DNA from: Paramarasmius palmivorus
Taxonomy: Eukaryota > Basidiomycota > Agaricomycetes > Agaricales > Marasmiaceae
Assembly: GCA_037176845.1 (NCBI GenBank)
Contig: JAYKXP010000286.1
Coordinates: 1 to 36,269 of the forward strand
Reading direction: 5' to 3'
DNA length: 36,269 nt
The translations under genes and the position numbers were made by a program. The stretch's first letter is position 1; each line of letters opens with the position of its first letter. A model generated the notes under the pieces. That model was not told the origin of the DNA and did not search any database. It saw nothing but the letters and a program-made list of their open reading frames with translations. Shown here in pieces: positions 33,301 to 36,269 of the stretch.

Positions 33301-33399
33301 GACCTGTACAATCTTAGTTTTTATTGGACACCTCAGATGTCGTTGATATGGCAGAGGGTGGCGCCGCAGGTTGTCTTGTTATTGGTATTCCAGTGCTTC
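30333..33399. other. Gene-poor stretch
   Basis: No supportable gene is present. The 117-codon minus frame at 32209-31856 and the 101-codon plus frame at 32953-33258 have no recognised domains or splice partners. A C-rich tract and a short palindromic repeat near 32424-32480 are the only notable structures. Confidence 0.4.
32424..32480 (+). repeat. C-homopolymer tract followed by three GCGTTAAC octamers
   Basis: A run of about 16 C is followed by TACG, a second run of seven C, and then GCGTTAAC three times head to tail (32457-32480). The octamer array is an inverted repeat of itself (GTTAACGCGTTAACGCGTTAAC), so it could form a hairpin or bind a dimeric protein. Homopolymer length may be inexact in the assembly. 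Confidence 0.8.
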
Positions 33400-35250
33400 A
33401 GCTTCTGACGTCTTATAGGCGCTTTGCGATTCGAGGTAGCTCCGAACAGTACGCTATGTGCTGTTACGGTATGTACTATCAGCTTCTTTCTGACCATGAC
33501 TGAATTCTGAATCACTTTGCTTAGTGGGGTGATCTTAGCTTTTCTACGATCGATATTCTACCAGACTGAAGATGGCACAATCCGCGAAAGACGCGTCTGT
33601 TGGGGTACATGGCCAAATTACGAGCCATTGTCCAACCAGACTGTATGATGGGGCACTTGATGTATGAGTGGTTGTCCAGATGTGGACGTCCCTCGGCGAC
33701 ATGATTTGTTTTTCCAAGATAGTGAAGGCTAATATTCTGATCGACGGTAAGTAGTCTGTATATTGATCGATGTTCCCACTTAAACGACTCTTGGAACATT
33801 TCACGCAGCAGTCTCCGCCCATCTTCCTAATGACGATAATTGGAACCTTGTTGTTCGAATTTCAGAAGAGCAGCCGAAGTTTACAGGCATTGCTGCCACT
33901 GAGTGGGACTGTGAGATCGTCACCCGCCTGCAATAGAATTTCTATTTTTTTTCTGAGTCTAACGCCCATAGATTGTGACGACGTTGAGGTGTACTTTCTG
34001 GACGAGAATTTTACCATTCGGAAAATATTGTGTTTATACAAGGCGCTTTTCAGGATTTGGTACGTGCTATACCACCCTCGGGGGATATTTCCGAGTACTC
34101 TCAACGGCTAATAAAGCTGTGCCGCAGGGATCCTTGGTGTGCTGTCGTCAGCTGTACAATCCTGTTGCGATATTGCCTCGACTTAGCTGGTTTGGCAGTA
34201 TAATGGTGCTGTGAAATTAGGTATTGTCGTGGAAAGTATGTCATTTTGAGGCCCTCTCGATGACCATGCGAGATTTATTTCCAAAATGAAGAACACGATA
34301 TCGTCGAGTATGGAGTAACTCAGCGATCCAATTCTACCCAGAGTGGCCAAAAGTCGGTATTTATATTGCGTTCCGAAACACGGATACGGAGTTCTGATCG
34401 ATGAAGAAGATCCACTCAGCAACTACAGAGGGGGAGGAGAGTTATCTAGCCCTCTAACGAACTCCGACATTGTTGCTTATGTCGCCTCGCGTAACTGTAG
34501 ATCATTACGCTCTTTGTGTGTGGGGCTGGGCAGATCAAGTAACGCTTTAGAGATACGGAGGCTGGAGGGATAACCAGCCGTCTTTCTTTACGCTAATTCT
34601 GATTTCAATAGATCGTTGCATCTGGCCCGTGTTGACCTGCGGGCTGGGGTGATGGATCCTACTCTAGTGTCATACCTCGAGACGACAGGGCCGCCTTTTA
34701 TGGGCAAAGTGCACTGGGACGACGTTTTTCGGGTGAGTTCATTCAACTTCTAACGTCGGATGACGTTTGTGTTTGTGAATAGCTGAACTCTCACAGATGC
34801 CGGCTTGGGATTGACCTGAAAGTATCAAACAAATCTCAAATGTCGGTGTAGTTCGATTATCGGACGCCATTTCACTCGACTTCACCGACGGTGCGTCCAC
34901 GGGATGGCATGGATGTACTGGAGTCAGTCAGCATTCCTTCACGCTAAACCAAGGGGAAGATATTATCACCATTTTGGTGTACGGCGGATAATATGTACTA
35001 GTCGGCATTGCTCAGGTTTAATCACATCTCAGGGTATTGCCTTCTCATGTACCTCTCCTCCTGGGGCTAGAATGGTATTTACATATGTCAGAACGTAGCT
35101 CTGTAATGGTTCGGCCAGCAAGGGACTGGCGACACTTTCGATGGCAAATGGGTATGTCGTGCGCTACGGGAACTTCATCGCGTGCTGCGGAGCAAACCAA
35201 GTTCACCGGGTTTTTTAACTGGTGGTTTCCTTTACTGCTGACATAAGATG
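33400..35250 (+). pseudogene. Decayed lectin-like gene (fucose-lectin-type propeller plus jacalin-like part)
   Basis: In-frame islands carry lectin strand motifs separated by stops and frame changes. IFYQTEDGTIRERRV begins at 33553, preceded by ALRFEVAPNSTLCAVT and a WGD after a possible intron. FTGIAATEWD lies near 33879, followed by EVYFLDENFTIRK at 33986. EIYFQNEEHDIVEYGV lies at 34270. The pattern of x-V/I-Y-F/Y-Q-x-x-x-x-x-I-x-E repeats is the blade signature of fungal fucose-binding lectins of the Aleuria type. Further on, GVVRLSDAISLDFTDGASTG, then SFTLNQGEDIITILVYGG (34845-34987), resembles a jacalin-like beta-prism segment. It stops at TAA and shows GLITSQGIAFSC afterwards in another frame. 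Whether the two parts were one gene or two neighbours cannot be told. No functional product is possible as read. Confidence 0.5.
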
Positions 35251-36269
35251 TTTTTGAAGATTGTACTAATCCGGTTCACCGTAGCGCTTCTGTGTCAGAA
35301 CGATTACAGTTTCCCCCGCTTTGACCAATGTGCAAGTTGTGTCACAGAAGCAGACACATCAAAAAAGAAGTCGAAATCGCCAAGGGATCCGCGGATACGT
35401 TACTCTCCAGACACAAAGCCGTAAAGTATGACATCGGACCGCAAGGGTCTAAAGGTCCGGCGGACCCATGCTATGCAGGGTATAAGTGTGCTTTTCAGAT
35501 GTCTCGATCGAGAACCCTGTACAAGCATAACCAAGGCAGGCAATCAGCCTCAGAAGGATGCTGTTTAAGGCTGGGTCAAGACATTGCAAGAGACCAAGAG
35601 CCTGGTGGTCAATAAACGCTTTTCAGAGGCTTCATAGTGAAGGCGGTCAAGCTAAGGGAACGAGGGGAGTCAGGTGTATGCTGGTCCAATTTCTTACCGC
35701 TGTCATTCATTATTGATAGCATTAAAGTGGTCAGCCACGGATCTCGTGGCCCAAATCGGCACCTGCGGACAGCAGTGCAAGGATAACAAAGTTACAAGGG
35801 CGTTTCGGATGTCTTGAAAAACGGGAGCGCCCGGAAGCCAAGGCCATCCGCAGCTGGCAGTGATTAAATCAAGTGCAATGGTATTATCGCGGGACTGAAG
35901 ATAGCTCACATGCGTAGGAAAACCAATGCAGAACAATCTGTGGTCAATGCCCCAACACACGTAATCAGTTGCAGAGAGCAAGCGTGGACAGGGCCAGGAA
36001 CGTAGGGTACGTCGCTGGCTTGCATCTCCTTAGATGCTGTTAGATTGCAGACCGTGTGCAGATCTGCGGGACATCTTCACCTTGGTTTTGGTTGAGATTG
36101 ACGACTGGGGGTGGTTTGAAACGATAGGCCGATCGATATATGCATTCAAACTTATCGACTCCTGCCAGCGCAAGTCGATGCAGGCTCATGAATGACATCT
36201 AAAGCCGCGACAAGACACTTGGACTCAGGTTCAACACGAAATTGACACCTTCCCTCAGCTCTGCAGTCT
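35251..36269. other. Window end, no supportable gene
   Basis: The open frames are a 95-codon plus frame (35328-35615, Lys/Arg rich, MCKLCHRSRHIKKEVEIAKG) and a 92-codon minus frame (35981-35703). Neither has a recognised domain, splice partner or clear promoter. Confidence 0.35.

Noticed and set aside
1..36269. tRNA, rRNA, CRISPR array, intact transposase or reverse transcriptase
   Set aside because: None seen on either strand. The gene-poor ends might hide very old element remnants, but no diagnostic motif or terminal repeat could be found by eye.

Overview
The window is nuclear DNA of a filamentous fungus, most likely a mushroom-forming basidiomycete (Agaricomycetes). The evidence is gene structure: many 50-60 nt GT-AG introns with CTRAY-like branch points, very short exons (down to 16-30 nt), and several protein families that I know mainly from Agaricomycete genomes. 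No bacterial, organellar or CRISPR features are visible. Exon models were joined by eye from reading frame, splice consensus and protein similarity recalled from memory; no search was run.

Layout: (i) 1-6490 is gene-poor, with only short unconvincing frames. (ii) 6492-9553 (-) is a multi-exon 14-TM-type MFS drug/H+ antiporter gene whose second half carries at least six frame breaks, so it is a pseudogene. (iii) 9554-11290 is mostly empty. (iv) 11292-11899 (+) is a three-exon gene for a small secreted, arginine-rich protein built from dibasic-bounded repeats. (v) 12473-13274 (+) is a small four-exon gene of unknown function. (vi) 13433-15559 (-) is a lineage-type protein of unknown function. 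(vii) 16047-18664 (-) holds two conserved genes, an FRG1-like nuclear protein and the GTPase Ran. (viii) 20677-21296 (+) is ribosomal protein L26 (uL24). (ix) Around them is a small kelch-like family: one intact gene (21764-23308, +) and two decayed copies (about 20350-18960, -; about 26200-26840, +). (x) 23519-25081 (-) is a nine-exon multi-pass membrane protein. (xi) 27087-30268 (-) is an approximately 740-residue helical protein in about 18 exons, three of whose introns appear to use GC donors. (xii) 30330-36269 is gene-poor but contains the wreck of a lectin-like gene (fucose-lectin-type propeller strands plus a jacalin-like strand set) at about 33400-35250.

The genes do not form a pathway. 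Ran, L26 and FRG1 are core functions (nuclear transport, translation, RNA/nuclear biology) and have clean frames, which argues that the breaks in the MFS, kelch and lectin copies are genuine decay rather than general sequence error. The most unusual locus is the secreted repeat protein: signal peptide, short pro-region, then about six units beginning at R-R-H-G after a Kex2-like site, which fits a Kex2-processed repeat-peptide precursor of unknown role.
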